Source of the DNA: Paractinoplanes polyasparticus
GTDB lineage: Bacteria; Actinomycetota; Actinomycetes; Mycobacteriales; Micromonosporaceae
Direction of reading: 5' to 3'
DNA: 64,000 nucleotides
Assembly (NCBI RefSeq): GCF_019710575.1
Contig: NZ_JAHWFK010000051.1
Coordinates: 1-64,000 of the forward strand
Part shown: positions 27,498 through 35,773 of the stretch, in pieces
How positions within the stretch are numbered: the stretch's first letter is position 1
How the letters are laid out: every line of letters begins with the position of its first letter
Position numbers and translations under genes: made by a program
The notes under the pieces: model-generated
Seen by the model: only the letters and a program-made list of their open reading frames with translations
What the model was told of the DNA's origin: nothing
Databases searched by the model: none

Positions 27498-28319
27498 TCA
27501 AGCCTGGCCGGGCCCGGGCTTCGTGCCGGTGACGACCCAGATCGTGAGCACCGCGAGCAGCGTGCCGTCGGTGACGGCTCGGTCCACCTCCGCCAGCCAC
27601 GGCTCAGCTGTCTCGCCCAATTTCAAGAGGGGGCCTTGCAGTACGGCGCGATCCAGGACGGACATCAGGGCGGCAGCCTCGGCGTAGTCGGTCATCGCGA
27701 CGGTGACCGGCTCGGCCCGGACGTCGGCGAGGCCCGTGGTGACCAGTCGGCGGCGCAGAGTGCGGCCGGTTGACGTCGCGGTCGGCAACGTCGGAGCGAG
27801 CATGCGGTACGCCTCGCTCAGCTGTGGCGTCCCGTCGAACAGCATGGATTCCCAGTCGGTGTCGATCAGACACAGCCGACCGCCGGGGCGCAACACCCGT
27901 ACCATCTCGGCGATGGCGGCGTCGGGATCCGTGACGTGCTGGAGCACGCGCTCGCACCGGGCTCCGTCGAAGTAATCGTCCGGGTACGGCAATGCCAGCG
28001 CGTCGCCCTGCTCGTATCGCACCGTCGCGGTGTCGGCGCGCTCGCGGGCGAAGTCCACGGCGGCCCGCGAGCTGTCGACGCCGACCACCTCGCCCGTCGG
28101 GCCGACCAGTGCTGCAAGCTCGCGCACCACTTCACCGGTGCCCGAGCCCACGTCCAGCAGCCGGGCCGGATCGTGGAGGTCCCATGCCTCCTGCGCCCTT
28201 CGGCGGACTCGGCGGATCGCCGGCAAGCGGGCGGTCACTTCCAGGTGCTGCAACAGGAAGCGCCGATTGTCGGCGGTCTGTTCGTCCAGAGCGGTGAAGG
28301 GAGTTCGTACGTTGTCCAC
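27498..28319 (-). CDS. Class I SAM-dependent methyltransferase
   Basis: 273 residues from GTG 28317-28319, with GAGG six bases upstream. Motif I is LLDVGSGTGEVV (SAM binding), with VVGVDSS for motif post-I, GDALALPYPDDYFDGARCE for motif II and VLRPGGRLCLID for motif III. This is the UbiE/Methyltransf_11 type. The substrate is unknown. It is divergent from the following hydrolase. Its upstream region carries a TTGACTGTGT...ACACAGT promoter/operator also present before two other genes of the window. Confidence 0.85.
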   Translation of the reverse strand: MDNVRTPFTALDEQTADNRRFLLQHLEVTARLPAIRRVRRRAQEAWDLHDPARLLDVGSGTGEVVRELAALVGPTGEVVGVDSSRAAVDFARERADTATVRYEQGDALALPYPDDYFDGARCERVLQHVTDPDAAIAEMVRVLRPGGRLCLIDTDWESMLFDGTPQLSEAYRMLAPTLPTATSTGRTLRRRLVTTGLADVRAEPVTVAMTDYAEAAALMSVLDRAVLQGPLLKLGETAEPWLAEVDRAVTDGTLLAVLTIWVVTGTKPGPGQA

Positions 28320-28347
28320 TGTCTACCTCGGTGCGATGTCGTCCGAG

Positions 28348-28373
28348 CCTCGAGCTGAGCTCGTGGCTCGAGG
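28348..28373. repeat. Inverted repeat in the methyltransferase leader
   Basis: Perfect arms CCTCGAGC (28348-28355) and GCTCGAGG (28366-28373) around a 10-base loop that is itself partly palindromic (GAGCTC). It sits between the putative promoter at 28395-28423 and the methyltransferase start, so it could act as an operator or an mRNA hairpin. Confidence 0.4.
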
Positions 28374-28394
28374 TCGAAGGGCTTCCGGGACCAT

Positions 28395-28423
28395 CAGAAA
28401 CTGTGTGCTGGCAACACAGTCAA
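28395..28423 (-). promoter_or_regulatory. Shared promoter/operator, copy A
   Basis: Minus strand: TTGACT (28423-28418), a 17-base spacer, then TTTCTG (28400-28395). A perfect dyad ACTGTGT-N7-ACACAGT covers 28420-28400 and overlaps the -35 box. Copies B (32783-32811) and C (62725-62748) have the same order. It lies about 76 bases upstream of the methyltransferase start and points toward it. Confidence 0.6.
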
Positions 28424-28602
28424 TGCCGGGAGCCGGACTTCAACATCCCGCTCGCGTACTCCGCTTCGTGCTTGACTCGGTAGCGGGTACATAGTTTCGG
28501 CTTGCCGAGAAGGCAGAGGAGTTCGAACTGTGCCCAGACCGACGCCGGAATGCTCGGTCTGAGCCGACGGAACTCGGGTGTTGTGTTGATCATGAAATCA
28601 GG

Positions 28603-29463
28603 GTGGGCCGCTTGCGACCGATGATTCTCGTCCACGGGGCGTGGCACGGCAGTTGGTGCTGGACACCAGTCACGCCCCACCTGGCCGCCCGAGGCATACC
28701 ATCGATCGCGGTGGACCTCGCCGGGCACGGTCTGAACGGCCGGCCGCCGGCCGGCCGCTCCGCGCGGCCCTTCGATCCGGCCGTGCTGGCCACCGAACTC
28801 TCGCCGGTTGCCGGCGTGAGCGTACGCGATGCGGCCGAGGCACTCGTCGACCGGATCCGGCTGGCCGGGAACGGAGAGCCCGGTGTCGTCGTCGCGCACA
28901 GCCTGGGGGGCGTGATCGCGACAGCCGCCGCCGAGCTCGCCCCCGAGCTGTTCGCGCACCTCGTCTATCTCAGCGCGTACGTCCCCGTCGCCGCGTCCGT
29001 CGGCGAGCTCGCCGCGAGCTACCACACCTTCGACCGGGTGCTGGTCGCTGACCCGGCGATGGTGGGCGCGTTGCGTCTCGACCCGGCGAACCCTGCCCTC
29101 CGAGATGAGATCTTGGAGTTGTTCTACGGCGACGTCGCCGCGTCGGAGGCCGAGGCGGCCATCGCCTTGCTCAGCAACGACGCGCCCGCGCAGTTCGCCG
29201 CAGAGAAGGTGCCGGTGACCCGGGACCGCTTCGGTGCGGTCCCGCACTCGTACGTCGTCTGCACCAAGGACAATGCCATCCCGGAGGCCCTGCAGCGCCG
29301 CATGGTCCGCGACATCGACGCCGTTTCCGTCACGGCGACGGCGGTGGTCACGCTGGACAGCTCTCACTCCGCCTTCCTGTCCCGCCCGGCGGAGCTGGCC
29401 GCGGTCCTGGCGGAGGCCGATCGGCAGCCGACCGCCGTCACCGCGCACACGTCCTGCATCTGA
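28603..29463 (+). CDS. Alpha/beta hydrolase of the esterase/hydroxynitrile-lyase-like type
   Basis: 286 residues. The core begins MILVHGAWHGSWCWTPV (oxyanion HGAWHG). The nucleophile elbow is VVVAHSLGGVIATA (Ser in AHSLGG). An acid in the VCTKDNAIPEALQ region and His in DSSHSAFLSRPAELA complete the triad. This is the layout of plant-MES/hydroxynitrile-lyase-like esterases common in actinomycetes. No signal peptide is present, so it is cytosolic. Start choice is uncertain between GTG 28603 and ATG 28621; neither has a good ribosome site. Confidence 0.8.
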   Translation: MGRLRPMILVHGAWHGSWCWTPVTPHLAARGIPSIAVDLAGHGLNGRPPAGRSARPFDPAVLATELSPVAGVSVRDAAEALVDRIRLAGNGEPGVVVAHSLGGVIATAAAELAPELFAHLVYLSAYVPVAASVGELAASYHTFDRVLVADPAMVGALRLDPANPALRDEILELFYGDVAASEAEAAIALLSNDAPAQFAAEKVPVTRDRFGAVPHSYVVCTKDNAIPEALQRRMVRDIDAVSVTATAVVTLDSSHSAFLSRPAELAAVLAEADRQPTAVTAHTSCI

Positions 29464-29542
29464 TAGCGAGACACCTCGACGGCGGGGTTGCCGGCTGGGG
29501 TGAGAGCCACCTGTACCGGTTCGACCCAAGAGTGTGAGCACC

Positions 29543-29574
29543 GTGTGACTGTGACGGCGCTCGCACAGTCACAC
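29543..29574 (+). terminator. Perfect 11-bp hairpin after the hydrolase
   Basis: GTGTGACTGTG (29543-29553) pairs exactly with CACAGTCACAC (29564-29574) around a 10-base loop. It starts 79 bases after the hydrolase stop and is not followed by a T run, so it is a factor-independent terminator of the GC type or an operator for the next gene, whose start is 113 bases downstream. Confidence 0.5.
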
Positions 29575-29686
29575 ATCAGCGGCGTTCAGAGCTTGACCAT
29601 GTTCCTACAACAGGCTGTCAGATCACCCCAGTACGGGTGACGGTTCCGCTCACAACAGGCGCCGCACCGGCTCACAAGGGGGAAAC

Positions 29687-30241
29687 ATGAACATCACGGT
29701 GATCGGACGAGGCACTCTCGGGGGCGGACTGGCCGACCGGTGGGAGCGCAGCGAGCATTACGTGACCCGGCTCGGGCGTGGCGGTGGTGACGCCGGCGCT
29801 TCAGAGGTGGTGCTGCTCGCCGTGCCCGGGGACGCTGTGGAGGCGGCTCTGGCATCGGTCGTCGGGCTCAAAGGCAAGACGGTGCTTGACGCCACGAACC
29901 TCTATGGCGACACCAGGCCCCCGGCCGGGTTCGCCTCGAACGCCGAGTACGTCAGGTCGGTGACCGGCGGGCCGACGGCCAAGGCGTTCAATGCCAACTT
30001 CGCGTCGTTGTTCGACCGGGTCCTCGATGCCCGGGTCTGGCCGAGCAACCTGTGGTCCGGCGACGATGAAGCGAAGGACGTGGTCGAGCGACTCAGTCAC
30101 GAGGCGGGCTACGAAGCGGTCCGTCTGGGCCAGCTGACCGCGGCCTCGACCCAGGAGAGTCTGGCCGGTGTCCTGTTCGGGATCGCCCAGTCCGGGCTGG
30201 GCGAGTTCGTCTACCGGATGGCGCCGCCCGAGAAGCTCTGA
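29687..30241 (+). CDS. NAD(P)-binding protein of the F420-dependent NADP reductase type
   Basis: 184 residues starting [19 protein letters not shown], a GxGxxG Rossmann motif. Then come [25 protein letters not shown] and [13 protein letters not shown], in the order seen in F420H2:NADP+ oxidoreductase-like (F420_oxidored superfamily) proteins. It is shorter than the full enzyme (about 220), so the redox partner is uncertain. GGGGG lies before the ATG. The next gene follows after 31 bases in the same direction. Confidence 0.75.
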   Translation: MNITVIGRGTLGGGLADRWERSEHYVTRLGRGGGDAGASEVVLLAVPGDAVEAALASVVGLKGKTVLDATNLYGDTRPPAGFASNAEYVRSVTGGPTAKAFNANFASLFDRVLDARVWPSNLWSGDDEAKDVVERLSHEAGYEAVRLGQLTAASTQESLAGVLFGIAQSGLGEFVYRMAPPEKL

Positions 30242-31691
30242 GCTGCGGTCGCTGAGTAGGAGGATGATGGCGATGGCACACGACGAGCGGGTATCCGTGG
30301 CGTTGGTGACGGGCGTCGGTAGCCCCGAGGGCATCGGCTTTGCGATCGCGACGGAGCTTGTGGGGGCGGGCTTGCGCGTGGCGATCACCGCGACCACCAG
30401 CCGGGTGCACGAACGCGCAGCGGAACTCGGCGCCGGCACGGTCGGATTCGTCGCCGATCTGCGCGAGCGGGATCAAGCGCGCCGGCTGATCGACGACGTC
30501 CACGCGGCGGTGGGGGAGCTGGACGTCCTGGTCAACAACGCCGGCATGGTGCAGACAGGGTACGCCGGCGAGTCCGCCGTGCTTGGCGAGCTCGACCCGG
30601 ACGGGTTCGACCGTCAGCTCGCCATCACACTGACCACCTGCTTCAACGTCACCCGCCTGGTCATGCCCGGGATGATCGGGCGCGGCCACGGTCGGGTCGT
30701 GAACATCTCCTCGGTCACGGGCCCGTTCGTCAGTGTGCCCGGCCAGTCCGCGTACGCCGCGGCGAAGGCCGGCATGGACGGTCTCACCCGGACGTGGGCG
30801 CTGGAGGCAGGCCCGTACGGGGTTACCGTCAACAGCGTCGCCCCGGGCTGGATCGCGACCGCGTCCAGCCCGCCGGCGGAACTGCGGGCCGGCGCCGCGA
30901 CGCCGGTCGGTCGGCCCGGAAGGCCCGACGAGGTGGCGGCGGCGGTCGCTTTTCTGGTCTCGCCGAAGGCCGGCTACATCACCGGCCAGGTGCTGGTCGT
31001 GGACGGCGGTAATCGGCTGGACGAGCGCCGTGCTTGACTCCTGACGTGATCGGGCGCGCCGTTGAGGGGGACTAACCCGGGGAAGGCAGCCGGACGGCTG
31101 GGGAAGGGGCCGACGGACCGGGTCGGTCTGAAAAGACTGCAGCATGAGCGCTGCGAAACGGCGCGAGGCGGCTACGCGCTGCTGCGGAGTGTCGGCGCGG
31201 ATTCCCTCGTTGGCCATGAGCGCGAGAGTGATGTCCTCGAGCTCGAAGTCTTTACGTAGGGAACCGGCCTCCTTGGCCCGCCGCACCAGGCTCAGCAGCT
31301 CGCGCACCGTCTGATCGCGCTCGGCCGCCAGCTCGGCCGGTGCGGACAGCGCCGAGGTGAAGGCCCGGGCGAATCCCCGGTCGAGCGCGTGCAGGGCCAT
31401 CAGCTGCTCGACGACTTGGCGGAGACCGGCCCAAGGGTCGTCGACGGCCTGACCCTGCCGGACGATCGCAGCGCAGGATGCTGCCCGCTCCGCGAAGGCC
31501 TCATCGAGCAATGCCTTCTTGGTCGGGAAATGCCGGTAGATGGTGGCGGCTCCGACCTCGGCGCGGCGGGCGATCTCCCGAATCGGGACATCCAGCCCCT
31601 CGGCTGCGAAAGCGCCGCGCGCGACGGCGAGGATGCGCTCACGGTTGTCGCGGGCGTCCGAGCGCATCGCCTCTCTCACTTGCTCCGTCAT
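30093..31691 (-). CDS. TetR-family regulator whose stop codon is lost (run-on frame)
   Basis: The true regulator is at the 5' end, 31691 to about 31100. [20 protein letters not shown] is followed by the helix-turn-helix [20 protein letters not shown] and a C-terminal domain ending [13 protein letters not shown], about 185 residues, the usual TetR size. Beyond that the frame has no stop until 30093 and runs antisense through the short-chain dehydrogenase. The run-on is arginine-rich and has no similarity. A TAG in another frame near 31077 suggests a late frameshift removed the native stop. It is divergent from the NmrA-like gene and probably represses it through the palindrome at 31700-31711. 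Confidence 0.65.
   Translation of the reverse strand: MTEQVREAMRSDARDNRERILAVARGAFAAEGLDVPIREIARRAEVGAATIYRHFPTKKALLDEAFAERAASCAAIVRQGQAVDDPWAGLRQVVEQLMALHALDRGFARAFTSALSAPAELAAERDQTVRELLSLVRRAKEAGSLRKDFELEDITLALMANEGIRADTPQQRVAASRRFAALMLQSFQTDPVRRPLPQPSGCLPRVSPPQRRARSRQESSTALVQPITAVHDQHLAGDVAGLRRDQKSDRRRHLVGPSGPTDRRRGAGPQFRRRAGRGRDPARGDAVDGNPVRACLQRPRPGETVHAGLRRGVRGLAGHTDERARDRGDVHDPTVAAPDHPGHDQAGDVEAGGQCDGELTVEPVRVELAKHGGLAGVPCLHHAGVVDQDVQLPHRRVDVVDQPARLIPLAQIGDESDRAGAEFRCAFVHPAGGRGDRHAQARPHKLRRDRKADALGATDARHQRHGYPLVVCHRHHPPTQRPQLRASRAAPSGRRTRPARTGRSRTGHRPDSPGSRPRSAGPDGPLRSPPRD
30273..31037 (+). CDS. FabG-like short-chain dehydrogenase
   Basis: 254 residues. [20 protein letters not shown] is a slightly stretched TGxxxGxG cofactor site. 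NNAG occurs in VLVNNAGMV and the catalytic Ser is in NISSVTGPF. Tyr and Lys are in [11 protein letters not shown], and the C-terminal [14 protein letters not shown] is classical. It probably reduces a 3-oxo group with NAD(P)H. Three ATGs follow AGGAGG; the third (30273) has a normal nine-base spacing. It is probably in one operon with the preceding reductase-like gene. Confidence 0.85.
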   Translation: MAHDERVSVALVTGVGSPEGIGFAIATELVGAGLRVAITATTSRVHERAAELGAGTVGFVADLRERDQARRLIDDVHAAVGELDVLVNNAGMVQTGYAGESAVLGELDPDGFDRQLAITLTTCFNVTRLVMPGMIGRGHGRVVNISSVTGPFVSVPGQSAYAAAKAGMDGLTRTWALEAGPYGVTVNSVAPGWIATASSPPAELRAGAATPVGRPGRPDEVAAAVAFLVSPKAGYITGQVLVVDGGNRLDERRA

Positions 31692-31699
31692 CGTTCTCA

Positions 31700-31711
31700 G
31701 TTTAGCTAAAC
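31700..31711. promoter_or_regulatory. TetR operator candidate
   Basis: The 12-base perfect palindrome GTTTAGCTAAAC lies in the 49-base gap between the divergent TetR (start 31691) and NmrA-like (start 31741) genes. TTTAGCTAAA-type sites are common operators of this TetR subfamily. Binding here would block both promoters. Confidence 0.65.
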
Positions 31712-31740
31712 GGACGGGGTGCTTCGTTACGGTTCCCGGC

Positions 31741-32661
31741 ATGAGCGATACCGACAAGACGATCGTCGTCCTGGGCGCCACCGGCCAACAGGGCGGCGCC
31801 GTGTCCGCGGCACTGCGGGCTCAAGGCCGGACGGTACGCGCTGTGGTCCGGAATCCGGTCGGGGACCGGGCGCAGGCTCTCGCCGCCATGGGAGTCGACA
31901 TCGTACGAGGCGACCTGCGCGATCCGCAGTCGCTGCGTGCCGCGTTCTCCGGCGCCCACGGCGTCTTCAGCGTCCAGCCCAGTTCGGGTCAGGCCGGCGC
32001 CGACCTGACCGACGAGGACGAGATCCGTTTCGCGACCAGCGTCGCCGAGGCCGCCGAGCAGAGCGGAGTCGCCCACTTCGTCTACACCTCGACGGTCGCC
32101 GCGGGCGCCACCCTCACCGGCGTTCCGCACTTCGATACCAAGATCCGGATCGAGGCTCATCTGCGCGGTCTGGGTCTTCCCGCAACCGTCGTCCGCCCGG
32201 CCAGTTTCATGGACACCTTGGTCCTGCCCGGGATGGGCTTGGACCAGGGACAGCTGTCGTTCCTTATGCGTCCTGGCCAGAGCATGCAGTTCATCGCGGT
32301 TCACGACATCGGCCGGATCGTCGCCGCGATCTTCGCCGACCCGGACCGCTACCTCGGCCTGACCTTGGAGATCGCCGGCGACCAGCTGACCGGCAACGAC
32401 CTGGCCGGCCATCTGACCCGGGCAGTGGGCAAGCCGATCAGCTACAGCCGTTTCCCGGCAACACTGCTGGCACAGTCGAGGGCTCTCGCCGACTCGGTCA
32501 TGCTTGTCGACTCCGGCCGCCTGGCGGGGCAGGCCGACCAGGAAACGCTACGCGCCCAGTTCCCGTTCCTGCTGACCTTTGAGCAGTGGCTGGCCGGTCC
32601 CGGGGCAGCCCTGCTCCGGCAGGGCCTCCATTTCACCGGTGTAGGGGTCGGCCTGCGCTGA
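31741..32661 (+). CDS. NmrA-like NAD(P)-binding protein
   Basis: 306 residues: TIVVLGATGQQGGAVSAAL (GxxGxxG), VDIVRGDLRDPQSL and VAHFVYTSTVAAG are typical of the NmrA / SDR-a5 group. These include redox-sensing regulators and quinone or isoflavone-type reductases. The catalytic YxxxK is not obvious; a THFDTK-like Lys stands in its place (VPHFDTKIRIE). Cytosolic. It is expressed from the TetR-controlled divergent promoter and was probably induced when TetR binds a small hydrophobic compound (inference). Confidence 0.8.
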   Translation: MSDTDKTIVVLGATGQQGGAVSAALRAQGRTVRAVVRNPVGDRAQALAAMGVDIVRGDLRDPQSLRAAFSGAHGVFSVQPSSGQAGADLTDEDEIRFATSVAEAAEQSGVAHFVYTSTVAAGATLTGVPHFDTKIRIEAHLRGLGLPATVVRPASFMDTLVLPGMGLDQGQLSFLMRPGQSMQFIAVHDIGRIVAAIFADPDRYLGLTLEIAGDQLTGNDLAGHLTRAVGKPISYSRFPATLLAQSRALADSVMLVDSGRLAGQADQETLRAQFPFLLTFEQWLAGPGAALLRQGLHFTGVGVGLR

Positions 32662-32674
32662 CCCTCAGGAACGA

Positions 32675-32692
32675 CCGGCCACCAGTGGCCGG
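32675..32692 (+). terminator. Hairpin after the NmrA-like gene
   Basis: CCGGCCAC (32675-32682), CA, GTGGCCGG (32685-32692): an 8-bp perfect stem 13 bases after the stop. The loop of two is tight, so the inner pair probably opens. Likely terminator. Confidence 0.5.
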
Positions 32693-32782
32693 CCGTTCGG
32701 GGACGTTGGCCCAGCGGCAGAAAGGGTGTTCGACGTCGATGCCACCCTGGTACTGGAACGGAGTCGAATGCTGCCGCTCGGC

Positions 32783-32811
32783 TTGACTGTGTCGTGGGAA
32801 CACCATTTCTG
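32783..32811 (+). promoter_or_regulatory. Shared promoter/operator, copy B
   Basis: TTGACT (32783-32788), a 17-base spacer, then TTTCTG (32806-32811), identical in spacing to copy A. The dyad is ACTGTGT-N7-ACACCAT. After TTTCTG both A and B continue GATG and, within a few bases, CCGGAAG. It lies 47 bases upstream of the S33 peptidase start on the coding strand. Confidence 0.6.
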
Positions 32812-32858
32812 ATGCCGGAAGACTTCACGGTGTTGAATCCTTCCGACAGGAGATCGCG

Positions 32859-34535
32859 ATGTCCCGTGTCCTTCCCCGCATCCTGGCGGCCCTGGTGACC
32901 GTCGGCGCCGGCCTCGTCGCCGCGCCGGCGGCCCACTCCGACACCTCCCCTGTCCAGAGCAGTGTGGACGCGCTGGTCTCCCGGGACCGGTTCGTCGGTG
33001 TGCCGGCGTCGTCGCTTCCGGCCGAGGCCACGACGCGGACCACTGGATCAGTGGTGTCCAAGCTGCAGTGGGGTACCTGTCCCACCGATGCGCCGGCTCC
33101 ACAGCAGTGCGCAACGCTGCAGGTGCCGCTCGACTACCGCCACCCCCACGGCCGGGCGATCTCGGTGGAGGTGTCGCGCATCCCGGCAGCCGACCCAGCG
33201 AAGCGCAAAGGCGTCCTGATGCTCAACGGCGGGGGCCCCAGCGCCAACCTCGACGTGCCGACCGCATTCGGCACCCTGTTGCCCGCCGAGGTGCGTGACA
33301 GCTATGACCTGGTGGCCTTCGACCCGCGCGGTATCGGCTACAGCACGCCGATGAGCTGCGGCCGCGGTGCCGAAGAGCTGATCCGTGACTTACAGCTGTC
33401 ACTTCTTTCGTTCCCCGCCGCCGACGGCTCGATCGGCACGAACGTGTCGTTCGCGAGGCGGATGGCCAAGCAGTGCGCCGCGAACTCCGGTGACCTGCTC
33501 AAACACATCACCACCGCGAACGTCGCCCGCGACATGGACCAGATCCGCCGGGCCCTTGGTGAGCGCACGGTTTCCTACTACGGCCTCTCCTGGGGTACGT
33601 ACCTCGGCTCGCTCTATCGGGCGCTGTTCCCGCGCACCGTCGACCGGATGGTGATCGACAGCTCGGTCGATCCGAATGTCCGCGGCTACGCCGATTTCCA
33701 GACTTTCAGCGGCGCGATGGAGGACCGCTGGCCCGACCTCGCCGCCTTCGGCGTCGCCAACGCCGGCTCCGTACGTCTTGGCAACACCGTACGAGAGGTG
33801 CGGAAGAACTATCTGGCGCTGATGGCCCGGCTCGACCGCCACCCAGTCATGCTGGCGGAGACCCGAGCTCCAATCAACGGCAACTTCGTCCGGCTGTTCA
33901 CGTGGCTGCTGTCATACAGCGACGCCGCCCTCATCGCCACCGAGGAAGCGCCAATCCCGCAGATGGCTCAGCTCTGGGGCGCTGCCGGTGCTGTCGCCGC
34001 GGGACACGCCACCGCCGCCGATCGTGCGTTCCTGGCCGGCCTGGCCAACGGTCTGGTCGCCAGCGGCACGCTGCCGAATGTCCCGCAGGACAACCTCCTC
34101 TCGGTCGGGTGGGCGTACAGCTGCGGCGACAAGGCCTGGCCCCGCAAGGTCGGGACGTACGCCCGCAACGTCGCGGCCGACCGGGCCACGTTCCCGCTGA
34201 CCGCCGGTGCTCCCGCGAACGTCGCGCCCTGCTCGGCGTGGGCCGTGCAGCCGGCCGGACCGGAGCCGACGGTCGAGCCGATCGGCCGGCGTAACGTGCT
34301 GATTCTGCAGAACGAACGGGACCCGTCCACCCCGCTGGGCGGGGCCTACGGCATGCGCCGGGCGATGGGCTCGGATGCCGTTCTGGTCACCGTCGACGCC
34401 GGCGGCCATGGCGTGCTGATCCATCCGAAGCCGAACGCCTGCGCGATCGGCGCCCTCACTTCCTATCTCACCACCGGAGCTTTGCCCGCCACCGACAAGG
34501 CCTGCGCGAAAGCCCTGTCATCCGGCCGGGCCTGA
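32859..34535 (+). CDS. Secreted S33-family tripeptidyl aminopeptidase-like hydrolase
   Basis: 558 residues with a Sec signal peptide (RILAALVTVGAGLVAAPAAH). The alpha/beta-hydrolase core has GGGPSAN as oxyanion region, DLVAFDPRGIGYSTP and the nucleophile elbow YYGLSWGTYLG (Ser near 244). The acid is in LILQNERDPSTPLGGA and the His in DAGGHGVL, with the C-terminal TAP-like cap domain. Streptomyces SlpD/SlpE and TAP are relatives that remove tripeptides from exported proteins. AGGAG lies before the ATG. The shared promoter motif lies just upstream and a strong terminator just downstream, so it is a single-gene unit. Confidence 0.88.
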   Translation: MSRVLPRILAALVTVGAGLVAAPAAHSDTSPVQSSVDALVSRDRFVGVPASSLPAEATTRTTGSVVSKLQWGTCPTDAPAPQQCATLQVPLDYRHPHGRAISVEVSRIPAADPAKRKGVLMLNGGGPSANLDVPTAFGTLLPAEVRDSYDLVAFDPRGIGYSTPMSCGRGAEELIRDLQLSLLSFPAADGSIGTNVSFARRMAKQCAANSGDLLKHITTANVARDMDQIRRALGERTVSYYGLSWGTYLGSLYRALFPRTVDRMVIDSSVDPNVRGYADFQTFSGAMEDRWPDLAAFGVANAGSVRLGNTVREVRKNYLALMARLDRHPVMLAETRAPINGNFVRLFTWLLSYSDAALIATEEAPIPQMAQLWGAAGAVAAGHATAADRAFLAGLANGLVASGTLPNVPQDNLLSVGWAYSCGDKAWPRKVGTYARNVAADRATFPLTAGAPANVAPCSAWAVQPAGPEPTVEPIGRRNVLILQNERDPSTPLGGAYGMRRAMGSDAVLVTVDAGGHGVLIHPKPNACAIGALTSYLTTGALPATDKACAKALSSGRA

Positions 34536-34542
34536 GATTCGG

Positions 34543-34582
34543 GCCGGGCCGGGCCGCCCGTCGTCCGGCGGCCCGGCCCGGC
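34543..34582 (+). terminator. Strong GC hairpin terminator
   Basis: A 16-bp perfect stem, GCCGGGCCGGGCCGCC (34543-34558) with its complement at 34567-34582, loop of eight, 7 bases after the peptidase stop. The following 34583-34909 stretch shows no gene I can support. Confidence 0.85.
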
Positions 34583-34909
34583 GCCGCGCTCATCCTCGGA
34601 TGAGCTGTACCGGGATGAGCAGTGCCCGATCGGTCTTTGCCTGACTGCTCTCGACGAGCGAGCACAGACTCGAGACATGGCAGACCTGCTCGACACCGGG
34701 AACATCCTGGAGCGGCCAGGGCCAGGCTGACGAACGCCCAGTCTTGGTAGCGGTGGCGTTTCGCACCGTCGCCGGCGGACAGCCGTTGCCACGCCCGGTC
34801 CGGCGCGCCTGCGGCGATCTGATCAGCGCGGTGAACACCGAGGCCGGTCGGTGCTCCGTGCGAGCAGGCAACCGCTAGGACGTAGCCGAACCGATGCCGT
34901 CGCAGCGCC

Positions 34910-35140
34910 GTGCCCAGAGCTCATTGCCGGATCGGTCGCACCTCTTTCGCGTACGAGCAGACGGCATTGCTCGATGGCGAATTCGTGGTGTCCGGCGGGG
35001 CCACCGTGGTGCTGCGCGCAGCCGGCGGGCCCCTCGACCTTCCGGCGGAGCTGATCGCCGAACTCGGCGAGCTGCGGTCCGCCGAGACCGGGCCGGAGCC
35101 CGCGAACGAGGGCAGTGGATCTTGGCGTGTTGAAGTCTGA
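34910..35140 (+). pseudogene. Remnant of a hotdog-fold acyl-CoA thioesterase C-terminus
   Basis: The frame reads CRIGRTSFAYEQTALLDGEF, then VVSGGATVVLRAAGGPLDLP, then AELIAELGEL. This matches the last strands and tail of 4HBT-type thioesterases ('R.SFTYEQ..LLDGEVVA.G.ATVV'). The catalytic N-terminal half is missing and no matching frame lies upstream. It could be a short real protein of 76 residues, but a relic is more likely. Confidence 0.4.
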
Positions 35141-35200
35141 ACGCTTTGCGAGCCGATTGGCAAGTAACAGGTTGGAAGCGCGAAATTGCCGAGGAGGGCC

Positions 35201-35773
35201 ATGGCTTCGGATGCGGATTTGATTGGCCGGTCGCTGGACGGCGATGTCGACGCCTTCGTGGAGGTGGTCGAGCGTCATGAGGTCGCCGTCGGTTCGTACC
35301 TCGCTCGGCGGGTGGGGCGTGATGCGGCCGAGGACCTGTTGGGCGAGGTCTGGGTGGCGGCGTTCGAGTCGCGGCGGTCGTACGACCGGTCGTACGACGG
35401 CGCGCGGCCGTGGCTGTACGGGGTGGCGATGAACCGGTTGCGCCGCTACTTGCGGTCCCGGCCGGCCGAGGACCTGGTCGCGGACGTGCCGGACCTGGCT
35501 TCTGGAGAGGATCCGTGGTCAGCGGTGGACCTCGGGATGGACGCCCGGACAGCGCTGCGTTCGGCCTTGATGCGGCTCAAACCGCAGGAGCGGGAGGTCC
35601 TGCGGCTCGTCGCCTGGGAGGACCTGACCGCGGCCGACGCCGCCCGGGCGCTCGGCATACCGGCCGGCACCGCGCGTCGGCTGCTGAGCCAGGCCAGAAC
35701 GGCTCTGCGCGAGGCGCCCGGAGTGTCCGCGCTTCTGAAGGATCGCAACAGCGCGAAGGAGAGACACCGATGA
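35201..35773 (+). CDS. Sigma-70 family (ECF-type) RNA polymerase sigma factor
   Basis: 190 residues with GAGGAGG before ATG 35201. Region 2 runs about 8-85 (DADLIGRSLDGDVDAFVEVV, AAEDLLGEVWVAAF, RPWLYGVAMNRLRRYLR). Region 4 runs about 120-170 (LRSALMRLKPQEREVLRLVA, then LTAADAARALGIPAGTARRL, a helix-turn-helix). It directs RNA polymerase to a small regulon. Its stop overlaps the start of the next gene (ATGA), typical of a sigma factor with its regulator. Confidence 0.9.
   Translation: MASDADLIGRSLDGDVDAFVEVVERHEVAVGSYLARRVGRDAAEDLLGEVWVAAFESRRSYDRSYDGARPWLYGVAMNRLRRYLRSRPAEDLVADVPDLASGEDPWSAVDLGMDARTALRSALMRLKPQEREVLRLVAWEDLTAADAARALGIPAGTARRLLSQARTALREAPGVSALLKDRNSAKERHR

Noticed and set aside
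32838-33114. Minus-strand frames overlapping the S33 peptidase signal region
   Set aside because: They lie entirely antisense to a well-supported signal peptide and catalytic domain and show no family features.
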